A stretch of DNA of 64,000 bases from Ralstonia soli (GCF_023955655.1 NZ_JAMXHT010000005.1:187462-251461), one strand, 5' to 3'. Positions 54,189 through 63,576 are shown, counted from the stretch's first letter. The notes: generated by a model from the letters alone, not told the origin. Numbers and translations: made by a program.

Positions 54189-55217
54189 TTACGAACCCTG
54201 CCGGCTTTGCACAGTTGGGAAGAACACATCCTTCCACGATGCCGGCTTGTTTTTGATGGTGCCCACGCGCTGCATGAACTCGGCATAGTGCGCGATTCCC
54301 ACCGGCGTGGTCGTGAAGCGCGAATCCGGATCGTCCAGGATCTTCTTTACTTCTTCCGGCGAGCTCTTCACCTTCGACTGCGCGATGTAGATCTGCGCGG
54401 CCTTCGTCTTGTCCTTCGCGATGAGCGCGTTGGCCTCATCCAGCGCTGCCACGAACGCCGCCGACAGCTTCGGGTTGGCTTCGTAGAACTTCTTGCTGGT
54501 GTAGGTCATGTCCAGCGTGATGTTGCCGAGCACGTCCACGGTGTTGAACACGCGGTGCAGGCCGGGCGCGGCGGCCTCGGTGTACGAGAACGGCGGCGAC
54601 GCCATGTGGCTGTTGATCTGGCTGCCGCCGGCCAGCATGACGGCGGTGGCGTCCGGGTGCGGCAGCGGCACGGTGATCGGGTCGAGCTTGTTGAACTGCT
54701 TGTCGCCGAAGGTCTTGGCCGCCGCCATTTGCAGCACCACGGCGGGCAGCGAGGTCTTGATGCCGGGCACGGCGATGCGGTCCTTATCCGAGAAGTCGGC
54801 CAGCGTCTTCACGTTGGGGTTGCGCGTCATCAGGTACATCGACGACGAGCTGAGCGACGACAGGCCGCGGACTTCCATCGCGCTGCCGCGGGTCTTGTCC
54901 CACAGGGTGAGGAAGCCCGGCACGCCGAGCGAGGCGATATCGAGCGCGCCCGAGAGCATCGCGTCGTTGATGACGTTGCCGCCGTCGAGAATGCGATAGG
55001 TCGCTTTCACGTCGCCCAGGCCGGCGGCCTTGGCTTGCTTCTCGAGCAGGTGCTCGCTGGCCATTACCATGATGGGCAGATACAGGATGCCGTAGCCGTG
55101 GGAAATGCGGACTTCTTTTGCCTCTGCGTGGGCGGTGCTGATGGCGCCTGCACAGAGAGAGGCTGCCAGCGTGGCGGCCATGGTTAGGCGGAGGATGTTG
55201 CGGCGGGGTTGCTGCAT
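54189..55217 (-). CDS. ABC substrate-binding protein, nitrate/sulfonate/taurine (SsuA/ThiY) type
   Basis: This 342-aa periplasmic binding protein has a Sec signal (ILRLTMAATLAASLCAGAISTAHA). The mature part includes ISHGYGILYLPIMVM and the loop SGALDIASLGVPGFL. ATG at 55217 has AAGGAGA. It is separated from its permease by 280 bases that contain a large repeat/hairpin, so it may be expressed differently from the permease and ATPase. The ligand (sulfonate, nitrate, pyrimidine precursor or other) is not readable. Confidence 0.9.
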   Translation of the reverse strand: MQQPRRNILRLTMAATLAASLCAGAISTAHAEAKEVRISHGYGILYLPIMVMASEHLLEKQAKAAGLGDVKATYRILDGGNVINDAMLSGALDIASLGVPGFLTLWDKTRGSAMEVRGLSSLSSSSMYLMTRNPNVKTLADFSDKDRIAVPGIKTSLPAVVLQMAAAKTFGDKQFNKLDPITVPLPHPDATAVMLAGGSQINSHMASPPFSYTEAAAPGLHRVFNTVDVLGNITLDMTYTSKKFYEANPKLSAAFVAALDEANALIAKDKTKAAQIYIAQSKVKSSPEEVKKILDDPDSRFTTTPVGIAHYAEFMQRVGTIKNKPASWKDVFFPTVQSRQGS

Positions 55218-55281
55218 GGGGTGTCTCCTTGTTGTTTGTTGGTGGTGCATTCGGGGTTTCGTCCCCTGCCGGGGCCGACTC

Positions 55282-55442
55282 ACTTTCTTTGTCTTGCCAA
55301 AGAAAGTAAGCAAAGAAAGGCGCGCCCGAGATGGCGAATTCCCCTTGAATTTCCGTAACCGGGCGGAGGCGGGGAAAACTCGCTTCGCTCAGACAGTTCC
55401 CCGCCTTTTTTCCGCCCGCTTACGAAAATTCAAGGCGCCATC
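55282..55442. repeat. Dispersed-type intergenic repeat with a large imperfect hairpin
   Basis: Two linked parts are visible. ACTTTCTTTG (55282-55291) faces CAAAGAAAGT (55298-55307), and a further CAAAGAAAGG follows at 55311. Then GATGGCG (55330-55336) faces CGCCATC (55436-55442); between them CCTTGAATTT/AAATTCAAGG, CGTAA/TTACG, CGGGCGG/CCGCCCG, GGCGGGGAA/TTCCCCGCC and ACT/AGT-like parts pair inward. The whole 113-base unit can fold into one long stem. Similar CTTTCTTTG-rich elements are widespread in beta-proteobacterial genomes, from general knowledge. Confidence 0.75.
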
Positions 55443-55497
55443 TAGGGCAGGAACGTCAACGGCCAAACCGTCTGGGCACGTGTGTGGGCGCTGCTGC

Positions 55498-56391
55498 TTA
55501 GTTCTGCATGCCCCAGCGTTTGATGGTGCGGGCTTCCAGCGTGCGGAACACCAGGTTTTCCACCAGCAGGCCGATGATGATGACGGTCAGCAGGCCGGCA
55601 AACACTTCTGGAATCTGGAGCTGGTTCTTGTTTTCGTAGATGTACCAGCCGAGGCCGCCCTGGCCGGAGCTCACACCAAACACCAGTTCCGACGCGATCA
55701 ACGTGCGCCATGCAAACGCCCAGCCGATCTTCAGGCCGGTGAGGATGGACGGGAACGCCGCGGGAATCAGGATCTTGGTCAGATACCCCATGCCCGAGAG
55801 GCCGTAGTTGCGGCCCACCATGCGCAGCGTGTTCGATACCGACAGGAAACCCGCGTGCGTGTTGAGCGACACCGCCCACACCACCGAATGCACGATCACG
55901 AAGATCAGGCTGCCGTTGCCGAGGCCGAACCACACCAGCGCGATCGGCAGCAATGCGATGGCGGGCAGCGGGTTGAACATGGCGGTGAGCGTTTCCAGGA
56001 AGTCTTGCCCAAGCCGGTTGCTGATGCCGAGCACCACCAGCGCGCATGAGAGCGCCAGGCCCAATGCATAGCCGGCCAACAACGTTTGCATGGACGTGCC
56101 GATACGAGCAAACAGTGTGCCGCTGGCCAGCCCTGCCCACAGCGCCTGCACCGTGTCGGAGAAGGTCGGTAGCAGCAGCGGGTTATCGAGCCAGCGTGCG
56201 CCGCCTTCCCAGATGAGGGCCAGCACGAGGAGGATCACCAGCTTGCGCAGCCATACCTGTTCGTACAAACGCTCGGCAATGGACAGCGGTTTCTCGACCA
56301 CGCCGATGCGTTCGAACGCCACGGGCGTGTTATAGACGGGCGCGCGTTCGCTGACGTTGGCAGCGGGCATCGAAAGGGTTTCAGTCTGCAT
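55498..56391 (-). CDS. ABC transporter permease, sulfonate/nitrate type
   Basis: This 297-aa inner-membrane permease (BPD_transp_1) has about six segments. The EAA-like loop lies around FLETLTAMFNPLPAIALLPIAL. ATG at 56391 has GGAGGAAA before it, and the start overlaps the ATPase 3' end by 11 bases, so the two are coupled. A 26-codon upstream extension of the frame lacks a ribosome site. It works with the ATPase and the binding protein on either side. Confidence 0.92.
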   Translation of the reverse strand: MQTETLSMPAANVSERAPVYNTPVAFERIGVVEKPLSIAERLYEQVWLRKLVILLVLALIWEGGARWLDNPLLLPTFSDTVQALWAGLASGTLFARIGTSMQTLLAGYALGLALSCALVVLGISNRLGQDFLETLTAMFNPLPAIALLPIALVWFGLGNGSLIFVIVHSVVWAVSLNTHAGFLSVSNTLRMVGRNYGLSGMGYLTKILIPAAFPSILTGLKIGWAFAWRTLIASELVFGVSSGQGGLGWYIYENKNQLQIPEVFAGLLTVIIIGLLVENLVFRTLEARTIKRWGMQN

Positions 56392-57166
56392 GGGTTTCCT
56401 CCACCGCGCGGGCGAACAGCATGTCGTGGATCTCGGCTTCCAGCGCCTTGAAGCGCTCGGGGTCTTCGTCACCGCGCGCGAGGCTCGGCAGTTCGGCGCG
56501 CACCTGACCGGGGTGCGGCGACAGGATCAGGATGCGGCTGCCGCAGCGGATCGCTTCCGGAATCGAATGCGTGACAAACAGCACGGTGAAGCGCGTCTCG
56601 TCCCACAGTTGCAGCAGCTCGTCCTGCATCTTGCGGCGCGTGAGCGCGTCGAGCGCCGCAAACGGTTCGTCCATCAGCAGCACGTCGGGCTCCATCGCCA
56701 TGCCGCGTGCGATGGCCACGCGCTGCTTCATCCCGCCCGACAGCATGTGCGGGTGGTGGTCGGCAAACTTGGTGAGGTTGACCTTATGGATGTAGTGCAG
56801 CGCGCGTTCTTCCGCCTCGCGCGCACCCAGCTTTCCGGTGGCGAGCAGCGGGAACAGCACGTTCTCTTTCACCGTCTTCCACGGCAGGAGCTGGTCGAAC
56901 TCCTGGAACACCATCATGCGATCCGGCCCCGGCTTGGTCACCGGCTGGCCTTTCAGTCGGATCTCGCCTTCGGTGGGCGTAAGGTAGCCGCCGATGGCCT
57001 TGAGCAACGTCGATTTGCCGCAGCCCGACGGGCCCAGCAGGATGTAGCGCTCGCCGGGGTAGACCTGGAAGTCGACGCGGTAGGTGGCTGTGACCAGGTG
57101 CTGGCGCGTCTTGTACTGCAGCGTGACGCCGCGTACGTCCAGCAATGGCGGTGAGGTCGCTTGCAT
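56381..57166 (-). CDS. ABC transporter ATP-binding protein, sulfonate/nitrate type
   Basis: This 261-aa ATPase has Walker A GPSGCGKST, signature LSGGMKQRVAIARG, Walker B VLLMDEPFAALD and switch His in FVTHSIPEA. The class is SsuB/TauB-like. ATG at 57166 has GGAGACAA upstream. It is the first structural gene after the GntR regulator gene, 50 bases apart, and is coupled to the permease. Confidence 0.93.
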   Translation of the reverse strand: MQATSPPLLDVRGVTLQYKTRQHLVTATYRVDFQVYPGERYILLGPSGCGKSTLLKAIGGYLTPTEGEIRLKGQPVTKPGPDRMMVFQEFDQLLPWKTVKENVLFPLLATGKLGAREAEERALHYIHKVNLTKFADHHPHMLSGGMKQRVAIARGMAMEPDVLLMDEPFAALDALTRRKMQDELLQLWDETRFTVLFVTHSIPEAIRCGSRILILSPHPGQVRAELPSLARGDEDPERFKALEAEIHDMLFARAVEETHAD

Positions 57167-57216
57167 GGTGTTGTCTCCTGTATGCGTGTTATCGGTATGG
57201 GTGTGTGGCGGTGGCG

Positions 57217-57939
57217 CTAGCGGATATCGACGTGGTACCGGAAGTGCGCCGCCGCGCCGCGTGAGCGCCGCCATTCGAGCGGCGTGCGGTCGTAGCCGCG
57301 CGCAATGCGCTCGATCACCATCACCGGGTCACCGGCCTGGATGCGCAGCAGGCGCGCATACGTGGCGTTGACGGCCTCGGCGGTGAGCGTTTCTTCAGCA
57401 CTGGCGATGATCTGGCCGCAGTGCGATTCGTACAGTGGATAGAGCAGGTCGCCAAATTCGCTTAGATCGAGCGTGGCGAGATCGGCGAAGCGGTCGTGCG
57501 GCAGCCAGATTTCTTCGGCCAGCAGCGGCGCGCTGTCGAGCAAACGCAGACGCGTCAGGCGGATGACCGGCGCGCCGGTTTCAATCTGCAGGCCGGCGGC
57601 GGGTGCAGACGGCGCATCGAGCACATCGCGCTTGAGGATGCGGCTCTCGGGAATACGCCGCTCCCCGGTTTCGCTCTGGAAGCGGAAGAAGCGGAACAAG
57701 GAACTGGCAAAGCTGGCCCGGCGCACGAAGGTGCCGCGGCCCTGAAAGCGCTCCAGCAGGCCCTCGGTCACGAGCACATCCACGGCTTTGCGGACCGTGC
57801 CAACGGCCACGTTGTACGTCTTCGCAAGCTCGGCTTCGGTGGGGATGGCGTCGCCGGGGCGCCAGTGCTGCTGGGCGATCTGCGCGGCCAGGTCATCGCG
57901 CAATTGCTGGTAGCGGGGCAGGCGGAGATCGGCGGGCAT
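57217..57939 (-). CDS. GntR/HutC-type regulator with UTRA domain
   Basis: This 240-aa protein has an N-terminal GntR winged helix (IPTEAELAKTYNVAVGTVRKAVDVLV) and a C-terminal UTRA ligand domain, where the UTRA hallmark GDPVMVIERIARGYD is visible. It lies upstream of the ABC importer in the same direction and probably controls it, with an effector related to the imported substrate. TCAT-CTAT-ATGA, 24 bases before the start, is a weak operator candidate. Confidence 0.92.
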   Translation of the reverse strand: MPADLRLPRYQQLRDDLAAQIAQQHWRPGDAIPTEAELAKTYNVAVGTVRKAVDVLVTEGLLERFQGRGTFVRRASFASSLFRFFRFQSETGERRIPESRILKRDVLDAPSAPAAGLQIETGAPVIRLTRLRLLDSAPLLAEEIWLPHDRFADLATLDLSEFGDLLYPLYESHCGQIIASAEETLTAEAVNATYARLLRIQAGDPVMVIERIARGYDRTPLEWRRSRGAAAHFRYHVDIR

Positions 57940-57996
57940 GGTGTGGTGAACGGGTCAACTATTCATCTATATGACTCTGCATTGTAGGGAGCTTGG

Positions 57997-58029
57997 CGGC
58001 TGCGGGCATTACAGGAAAACCCGCAGCCG
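57997..58029 (-). terminator. Strong hairpin after the monooxygenase-esterase gene
   Basis: CGGCTGCGGG (57997-58006) and CCCGCAGCCG (58020-58029) form a perfect 10-bp stem with a 13-base loop. It lies 95 bases after the stop of the minus-strand gene at 58124 and upstream of GntR. There is no T-tract, so termination is only a proposal. Confidence 0.4.
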
Positions 58030-58123
58030 TGATGAGGTTGGTTGACCACATCCCTTGGTGCTGTTGCCGCCGTGCCGGCAATTTTCAGGCAGCGCTACGT
58101 CACCGAAGGTGGCGGGGCGACGG

Positions 58124-60679
58124 TTACGGGCAGAGGCATTCCGTCGCCGTGGCGTTGCTGACGCTGGCGGTTGGGCCGGTCGTGGCTGCGCTCCCGCTGC
58201 TCTCGGGTTGGTCGCAAGAATAGGCGGTTCGCGCACGGGTGGCGCTCGCTGCCGTGCTGGCCGACGACATCACGCACGCCTGTGCAAAGCCAGCCAGCGT
58301 GCGGATCGCCTCCCGAGCCGAACGCAGATAGAACGATTGGAGATGAAACACGTGCCAGCGCGCCGCATGCACCTCCAGCCGGCATGTCACCCCACACGCG
58401 GCGGCGTGTTCGGCCAGGCGGGTGGAATCGGAGAGCAGCACTTCCTGATCGCCGACCTGGATCAGTATGGGCGGCAGCCCACGCAGGTCTGCCTGAAGAG
58501 GATCGGGCAGCACCGCCCGATACCAATGCAGCCCTTGCTCCAGCCAGGCCTTGCGGATCATCGGGTCGGCATGGCGGCGGGTTGCCAGTGAGGTGCCGTT
58601 GAGCGCGCCGTCCGTCACCGGTGAGATCAGCAGCAGGCCAGCCGGTGCCTGTGCATCGCGCTGCTTGAGGGCAAGTGCCAGGGACAGTGCCAGCGCGCCG
58701 CCTGCCGAATCACCCGCGATCAGGATGCGGTCTGGCGCATAGCCCTTGTTACGCAGGACTTGGTAGCAGGCGAGGGCGTCTTCCAGCGCTGCGGGATACG
58801 GATGCTCTGGCGCGAGCCGATAGTCGGGCACCCAGACCGGCATGCCCGATTCCACGGCAAGGCGTGTCGTGATGCTGCGGTGTGTGGTGGGGCTGCCCAG
58901 GCAGAACGCGCCGCCGTGCAGGTACAGGACGACACCATCGAGGTCGCCCCGCTTGGGCGCGACGATCTCGACGGGGATGTTGCCAACCACATCGCGATAC
59001 CGGATCACACCGCCCACGCCGGGCATCAGCGCAGACAGCAGGCTGACGACACCGCGCTGGAATTTCGCGCCGAACGGCGGCCCGATCAGCGTCCGGAAGC
59101 TCAAGCGCAGCAGCCCGCGCAGCAGGCTGGCGGTCACGCGTTCCTCGGTGTCTGCGGGTGCCGCGACGATGGCTCCGCCTTGCGGCAGCGGCTGCGTGAA
59201 ACGGTAGGCGTTCAGGCTCGTATGCCGGGTCAGCCAGCGGTACGACAGCGTGAAGCCGGGCCAGTTGGTGCTGTTGTGCCCGTTCTCATCCACGTACCAG
59301 CTCTTGCAGCCGCTCCACACCGAGTTGGACAGCCGTTGCTGGATGCCCACGTTGAAGCGTTTGTAACGGCGTTCGTCCACTTCGATGGTCGATGCACCGG
59401 CCATGCGCATCGCCTTGCAGCAACGCATGACGTGTGCGATCTGGCTCTCCAGCATGTAGACGATCGAGTTGTGGCCCAGGTTGGTGTTGGGCCCGTAGAG
59501 CATGAAGAAATTCGGGAAGCCCGGAACCGTGAGCCCGAGATACGCTTGCGCACCGCGGCGCCATGCGTCGTTCAGATCCACGCCAGCCCGTCCGGTGATG
59601 CGCATGGGCGAGAGGAACTCGGTGGCGGCAAAGCCCGTGCCGTAGACGATTGCATCGACGGTGTGATGCGTGCCGTCGACGGTCTCGACGCCGGTTTCCG
59701 TCACCCGGCGGATGCCATCGGTCACCAGATCCACGTTCGGCTTGCTGACGGCCGCCAGGTATTCGCTGGACAGCAGCAGGCGCTTGCAGCCGATCGGGTA
59801 GTCCGGCACCAGCTTTGCGCGCAGGGCTGCATCGGGCACCTGCCGGGCGAGCAGCTTATGAAAGGGTTTGGCGACTGCATAGCGCATCAGGCCGTGCAGG
59901 CGCGTGAAAGCGAGCGCGCGCGCTTCATACCGCACGTAGATGGCCGCGCGATGCAGCTTCATCGCCCACGGCAGGTGGCGGAACACCATCCTGCTGAGCG
60001 ATCCGTAGGGCTTGTCCGGGCGCGGGATGATGTAGGCCGGCGAGCGCTGAAACACACTGAGCTTGCCAACCTTGTCCGCAATCGCGGGCACGAACTGAAT
60101 GGCCGACGCCCCCGTGCCGATCACGGCGACCCGCTTGCCTGCGAGCGAGTAGCTGTGGTCCCAACGGGCGGAATGGAAGGCGTGTCCCTTGTAGCTGTCG
60201 AGGCCGGGAATGCGGGGCATGGCCGGTTTGCTCAACTGACCCGTCCCGCTGATCAGCAGGGCGGCACGCAGGGTCGAGCCGTCCTTCAGCGTGACGCGCC
60301 ACTGGGCGCGGTCTTCATCGTAGCGTGCGTTGGCCACTTCGGCGCCGAACCGGATGTGCGGCGCGAGGGCGTACTTCCGTGCGCAGTGCTGCAGATAGGC
60401 GTGGATCTCGGCCTGCGGAGCAAACGTGCTCGACCAGTTCGGATTCGGCTCGAACGAAAACGAGTACAGGTGCGAAGGCACGTCGCAGGCGGCACCCGGA
60501 TAGCTGTTGTCGCGCCACACGCCGCCGACGTCGTGCGAGCGCTCCAGCAGAACGAAGTCGTGCACGCCCGCGCGCTGCAGGGCGATGGCCATGCCGATGC
60601 CTGCGAACCCCGCCCCGATGATGATGGCGGCCAGCGGCTTGCCGGTGTCCTGCTGCAGGGTGGATTCAGATGAGTGCAT
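58124..60679 (-). CDS. Flavin monooxygenase (Baeyer-Villiger type) fused to an HSL-family esterase
   Basis: This single 851-aa frame contains two enzymes. The N-terminal part (about residues 1-500) is a class B flavin monooxygenase. It has the FAD motif IIIGAGFAGIGMA, a BVMO-like fingerprint YKGHAFHSARWDH and an NADPH motif VIGTGASAIQF. The C-terminal part (about 570-805) is an alpha/beta hydrolase of the hormone-sensitive-lipase type with YLHGGAFCLG, GDSAGGAL and an end HVFHL. It could oxidise a ketone to an ester and then cleave it. ATG at 60679 has GAGGAG. The last 48 residues are Ser/Thr/Ala-rich with no family match. The start overlaps the GMC gene end by 14 bases. Confidence 0.88.
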   Translation of the reverse strand: MHSSESTLQQDTGKPLAAIIIGAGFAGIGMAIALQRAGVHDFVLLERSHDVGGVWRDNSYPGAACDVPSHLYSFSFEPNPNWSSTFAPQAEIHAYLQHCARKYALAPHIRFGAEVANARYDEDRAQWRVTLKDGSTLRAALLISGTGQLSKPAMPRIPGLDSYKGHAFHSARWDHSYSLAGKRVAVIGTGASAIQFVPAIADKVGKLSVFQRSPAYIIPRPDKPYGSLSRMVFRHLPWAMKLHRAAIYVRYEARALAFTRLHGLMRYAVAKPFHKLLARQVPDAALRAKLVPDYPIGCKRLLLSSEYLAAVSKPNVDLVTDGIRRVTETGVETVDGTHHTVDAIVYGTGFAATEFLSPMRITGRAGVDLNDAWRRGAQAYLGLTVPGFPNFFMLYGPNTNLGHNSIVYMLESQIAHVMRCCKAMRMAGASTIEVDERRYKRFNVGIQQRLSNSVWSGCKSWYVDENGHNSTNWPGFTLSYRWLTRHTSLNAYRFTQPLPQGGAIVAAPADTEERVTASLLRGLLRLSFRTLIGPPFGAKFQRGVVSLLSALMPGVGGVIRYRDVVGNIPVEIVAPKRGDLDGVVLYLHGGAFCLGSPTTHRSITTRLAVESGMPVWVPDYRLAPEHPYPAALEDALACYQVLRNKGYAPDRILIAGDSAGGALALSLALALKQRDAQAPAGLLLISPVTDGALNGTSLATRRHADPMIRKAWLEQGLHWYRAVLPDPLQADLRGLPPILIQVGDQEVLLSDSTRLAEHAAACGVTCRLEVHAARWHVFHLQSFYLRSAREAIRTLAGFAQACVMSSASTAASATRARTAYSCDQPESSGSAATTGPTASVSNATATECLCP

Positions 60680-62348
60680 GCTGGGGCTCCTCAACGCGGG
60701 AAGAAGAGAGGGTGGCGACAGGCACGTCGTCGGCAAGGACATGGGTTTGAACACGCGTGCGCCCGCGGATCATGTCGACGGCCTTCTCGGCAATCATGAT
60801 CGTCGGCGCATTGGTGTTGCCACCGATGAGCGTGGGCATGATCGACGCATCGACAATACGCAGGCCCTGGAGGCCTCGCACCCGCAATTGCGGATCGACC
60901 ACTGCATCGTCATCGATGCCCATCCGGCAGGTACCGACCGGGTGATAGACCGTATCGGTGCGCTGCCGCAGGATTGCGCGGATGGCGTCGTCGGTGTGCA
61001 CGTCGGCGGTGAACAGGTCGCGCGTGATCCAGGCATCCAGCGCGGGCGCCTGCATCAGGCGGCGCGTCATCTTGAAGCCGGCGACCATGTCTTCCAGGTC
61101 TTGCGGGTCTTGCAGGAATGCCGGGTCGATGAGCGGCGCGTCGGCCGGGCGGTGGCTCTGCAGCGTAACCGTGCCGCGGCTGCGTGGGCGCAGCAGGCAG
61201 ACGTGGCACGACAGCCCGTGCCCGAGATGCGGCTTTCTGGCGTGGTCGTCGACCAGCGCAACGACGAAGTGCAGCTGGATGTCGGGCGCGGGCAAATCAG
61301 CGCGCGTTTTCAGGAACGCGCCGCCTTCGGCGAAGTTCGAGGTCAATGCGCCACGGCGTTCCTGGCGGAAGCGCGCGAACTCGCGCAGCATGCGCAGCCC
61401 CCCGCCAACGGAGACTCCCATGGTGTCGAGGCTGCGGGTGCGATAGCCGAAGATGAAGTCCGGATGATCCTGCAGGTTTTGGCCGACTCCTGACAGATGC
61501 GCGACGGGTTGGATGCCATGTCGTGCGAGTTCTTCGGCGGGGCCTACGCCGGACAGCATCAGCAACTGCGGCGTCTGCAGCGCGCCGGCCGCGAGCACGA
61601 CTTCACGCCGGGCCCGGAAGGTGTGAAGTTGGCCATCGATCAACACCTCAACGCCCACGGCCCGTGTGCCTTCAAACAGAATGCGTTGCGCCTGCGCATG
61701 GGTTTGCACATGCAGGTTGCCACGCCGGCCCATGTGGGGCAGAAGATAGGCCCGTGCGGCGCTGCATCGTTCACCGTGCTTCTGCGTGACCTGATAGATG
61801 CCCACGCCCTCCTGTTCGGCGCCGTTGAAGTCGTCCGTCAATGGGAAGCCGGCTTGCTGGGCCGCCTCCAGGTATCGCGCCTGGAACGGGTTGCCCGTGC
61901 GCAGGTTGCTGACCCACAGCGGGCCGCTCTGGCCATGCCATGCGTCGTTGATGTGCTCGTTGTGCTCGCTCAGGCGAAAGTACGGCAGCACCTCGTCGTA
62001 AGACCAACCGATATTGCCCAGGCTCGCCCAGGTGTCGTAGTCGTGCCGATGCCCGCGGATGTAGACCATCGCATTGATGGCCGATGACCCGCCCAGCATG
62101 CGGCCGCGCGGCTGGTAGCCCTTGCGGCCGTTCAGCCCCGGCTGCGGTACGGTCTCGAAGGCCCAGTTGTTGAGCCGGGTCGGCAACATGGCCACCGCGC
62201 CGGTCGGGATGTTCACGACCGCGCTGTTGCCATCGCCACCGGCTTCCAGCACGCAAACGGAGTTGGATGGGTCTTCCGACAGGCGGCCCGCGACAACGCA
62301 GCCACCCGAACCGCCGCCCACAACGATGTAGTCAAACGTCTTGTTCAT
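60666..62348 (-). CDS. GMC-family FAD-dependent alcohol dehydrogenase
   Basis: This 560-aa glucose-methanol-choline oxidoreductase has the FAD motif YIVVGGGSGGCVVAGRL. Signature 1 is GRMLGGSSAINAMVYIRG and signature 2 is GALQTPQLLMLSG. The active-site His is in YHPVGTCRMG and the Asn in GGNTNAPT. It resembles choline, alkanol and long-chain alcohol dehydrogenases. ATG at 62348 gives the normal N-terminus; GGAGACATGC precedes it. Coupled to the monooxygenase-esterase, it may oxidise an alcohol to the ketone/aldehyde that the monooxygenase uses. Confidence 0.93.
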   Translation of the reverse strand: MNKTFDYIVVGGGSGGCVVAGRLSEDPSNSVCVLEAGGDGNSAVVNIPTGAVAMLPTRLNNWAFETVPQPGLNGRKGYQPRGRMLGGSSAINAMVYIRGHRHDYDTWASLGNIGWSYDEVLPYFRLSEHNEHINDAWHGQSGPLWVSNLRTGNPFQARYLEAAQQAGFPLTDDFNGAEQEGVGIYQVTQKHGERCSAARAYLLPHMGRRGNLHVQTHAQAQRILFEGTRAVGVEVLIDGQLHTFRARREVVLAAGALQTPQLLMLSGVGPAEELARHGIQPVAHLSGVGQNLQDHPDFIFGYRTRSLDTMGVSVGGGLRMLREFARFRQERRGALTSNFAEGGAFLKTRADLPAPDIQLHFVVALVDDHARKPHLGHGLSCHVCLLRPRSRGTVTLQSHRPADAPLIDPAFLQDPQDLEDMVAGFKMTRRLMQAPALDAWITRDLFTADVHTDDAIRAILRQRTDTVYHPVGTCRMGIDDDAVVDPQLRVRGLQGLRIVDASIMPTLIGGNTNAPTIMIAEKAVDMIRGRTRVQTHVLADDVPVATLSSSRVEEPQHALI

Positions 62349-62389
62349 GCATGTCTCCAGCAGATCAGCACAAGGATGTGCTTGAGGGC

Positions 62390-62408
62390 ACCAGGCCGTT
62401 GGCCTGGT
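62390..62408. promoter_or_regulatory. Short perfect palindrome in the GMC/AraC divergent region
   Basis: ACCAGGCC (62390-62397) and GGCCTGGT (62401-62408) form an 8-bp inverted repeat with a GTT centre. It is in the leader of the GMC gene, 184 bases from the divergent AraC start. It is a candidate operator or leader hairpin. Confidence 0.4.
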
Positions 62409-62532
62409 CGTCCGGTCGCTCGTGCGGCGACTCGATGGCGGGATAGTGCGTCGGACCGGGGAAAGCACCAATGCGGCGTCGGGACAATTTCTTTAGTATT
62501 CGGGCCAAACCGGCTTCCCTAGGGTTTCCCTG

Positions 62533-63576
62533 ATGAACGTTTGGGACTTCACCCGGAGTCCGGCCAGCGCGCGGTTGCTGGTCGACTTTGGCATCGAGCG
62601 TGGCCTGTCTGCGCCACACCTGCTCGCAGGCAGTGGACTGTCTGTCCAGCAGCTTGGCGATCCGAATGCCGAGATCACCGCCGAGCAGGAGTTGCGCGTG
62701 ACGGCCAACCTGCTGCGGGCGCTCAAGCCTGCTTCGGCGGGGCTAGGCTTTGAGGTGGGCACGCGGTATCACTTCTCGGCGTACGGCATGTGGGGTTATG
62801 GACTGGTCGCCAGTGCCACCGCCGGCGATGCGCTGGCGCTGGCGTTGCGCTTCCTGCCGCTGACGTACGCCTACACCACGATCACGTACCGAGAAGAAGG
62901 CACGCTGTGCGTGCTCACCTTCACCGAGCCGGACCTTGCCGCAGAGCTCAAGCAGTTCCTTGTCGAGCGCGATATGGCGGCAGCAGCCTTGTTGCTGAAG
63001 GAGATCAGCGGCGCGGCATTCTCCCTGGCACGTGTCACGCTCAAGACCAAGCGCACGCTGGTCGGGCCTGCCTCGTCCGAGTCGATCAGGGCGCTTTTCG
63101 GAAGGCATCCCGAAGGTGGCGCCCGTGTCAACAGCCTGGCGTTCGACCGATCCTTCCTGAGCCAGAAGTTGCCGCACGCAGACCCGATCACGGTGTCGAT
63201 GTGCGAGCAGCTGTGTCAGCGCCTGATGGAGTCGCGTCGCGCACGGGCCGGTGCTGCGGCCACTGTCCGCCAGTATCTGAATGCGGCACCCGGCAGCCTG
63301 TCTTCCACGCTGGAAGACATGGCGCGCATGATGAACCTCAGCCCCCGCACGCTGAAGCGCCGTCTGCAGGAAGAAGGGACGACCTACACCGCGTTGCAGG
63401 CCGATGCGCGCGGGTCGGTCGCCAAGGAGTTGCTGCTCGACCGCAACCTAACGCTGGCGGAGATTGCCGCGCGATTGGGGTTCAGCGATCTGTCGACGTT
63501 CTCACAGGCGTTCAAGCGTTGGACGGGAATGGCACCCTCCGTCTTCCGGAATCGCAATGCCGGGGACAGGGCGTGA
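62533..63576 (+). CDS. AraC-family regulator with arabinose-binding-like domain
   Basis: This 347-aa regulator is of the OruR/ArgR-like type. An N-terminal Arabinose_bd domain (about residues 15-200, with GTRYHFSAYGMWGYGLVAS) is followed by a C-terminal AraC HTH pair (LEDMARMMNLSPRTLKRRLQEE and EIAARLGFSDLSTFSQAFKRW). It is divergent from the GMC/monooxygenase-esterase operon and is its probable activator. The ribosome site is weak. Confidence 0.92.
   Translation: MNVWDFTRSPASARLLVDFGIERGLSAPHLLAGSGLSVQQLGDPNAEITAEQELRVTANLLRALKPASAGLGFEVGTRYHFSAYGMWGYGLVASATAGDALALALRFLPLTYAYTTITYREEGTLCVLTFTEPDLAAELKQFLVERDMAAAALLLKEISGAAFSLARVTLKTKRTLVGPASSESIRALFGRHPEGGARVNSLAFDRSFLSQKLPHADPITVSMCEQLCQRLMESRRARAGAAATVRQYLNAAPGSLSSTLEDMARMMNLSPRTLKRRLQEEGTTYTALQADARGSVAKELLLDRNLTLAEIAARLGFSDLSTFSQAFKRWTGMAPSVFRNRNAGDRA

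Noticed and set aside
58760-60673. 637-codon plus-strand frame opposite the monooxygenase-esterase gene
   Set aside because: Antisense shadow caused by GC-rich codon bias, with no family features.
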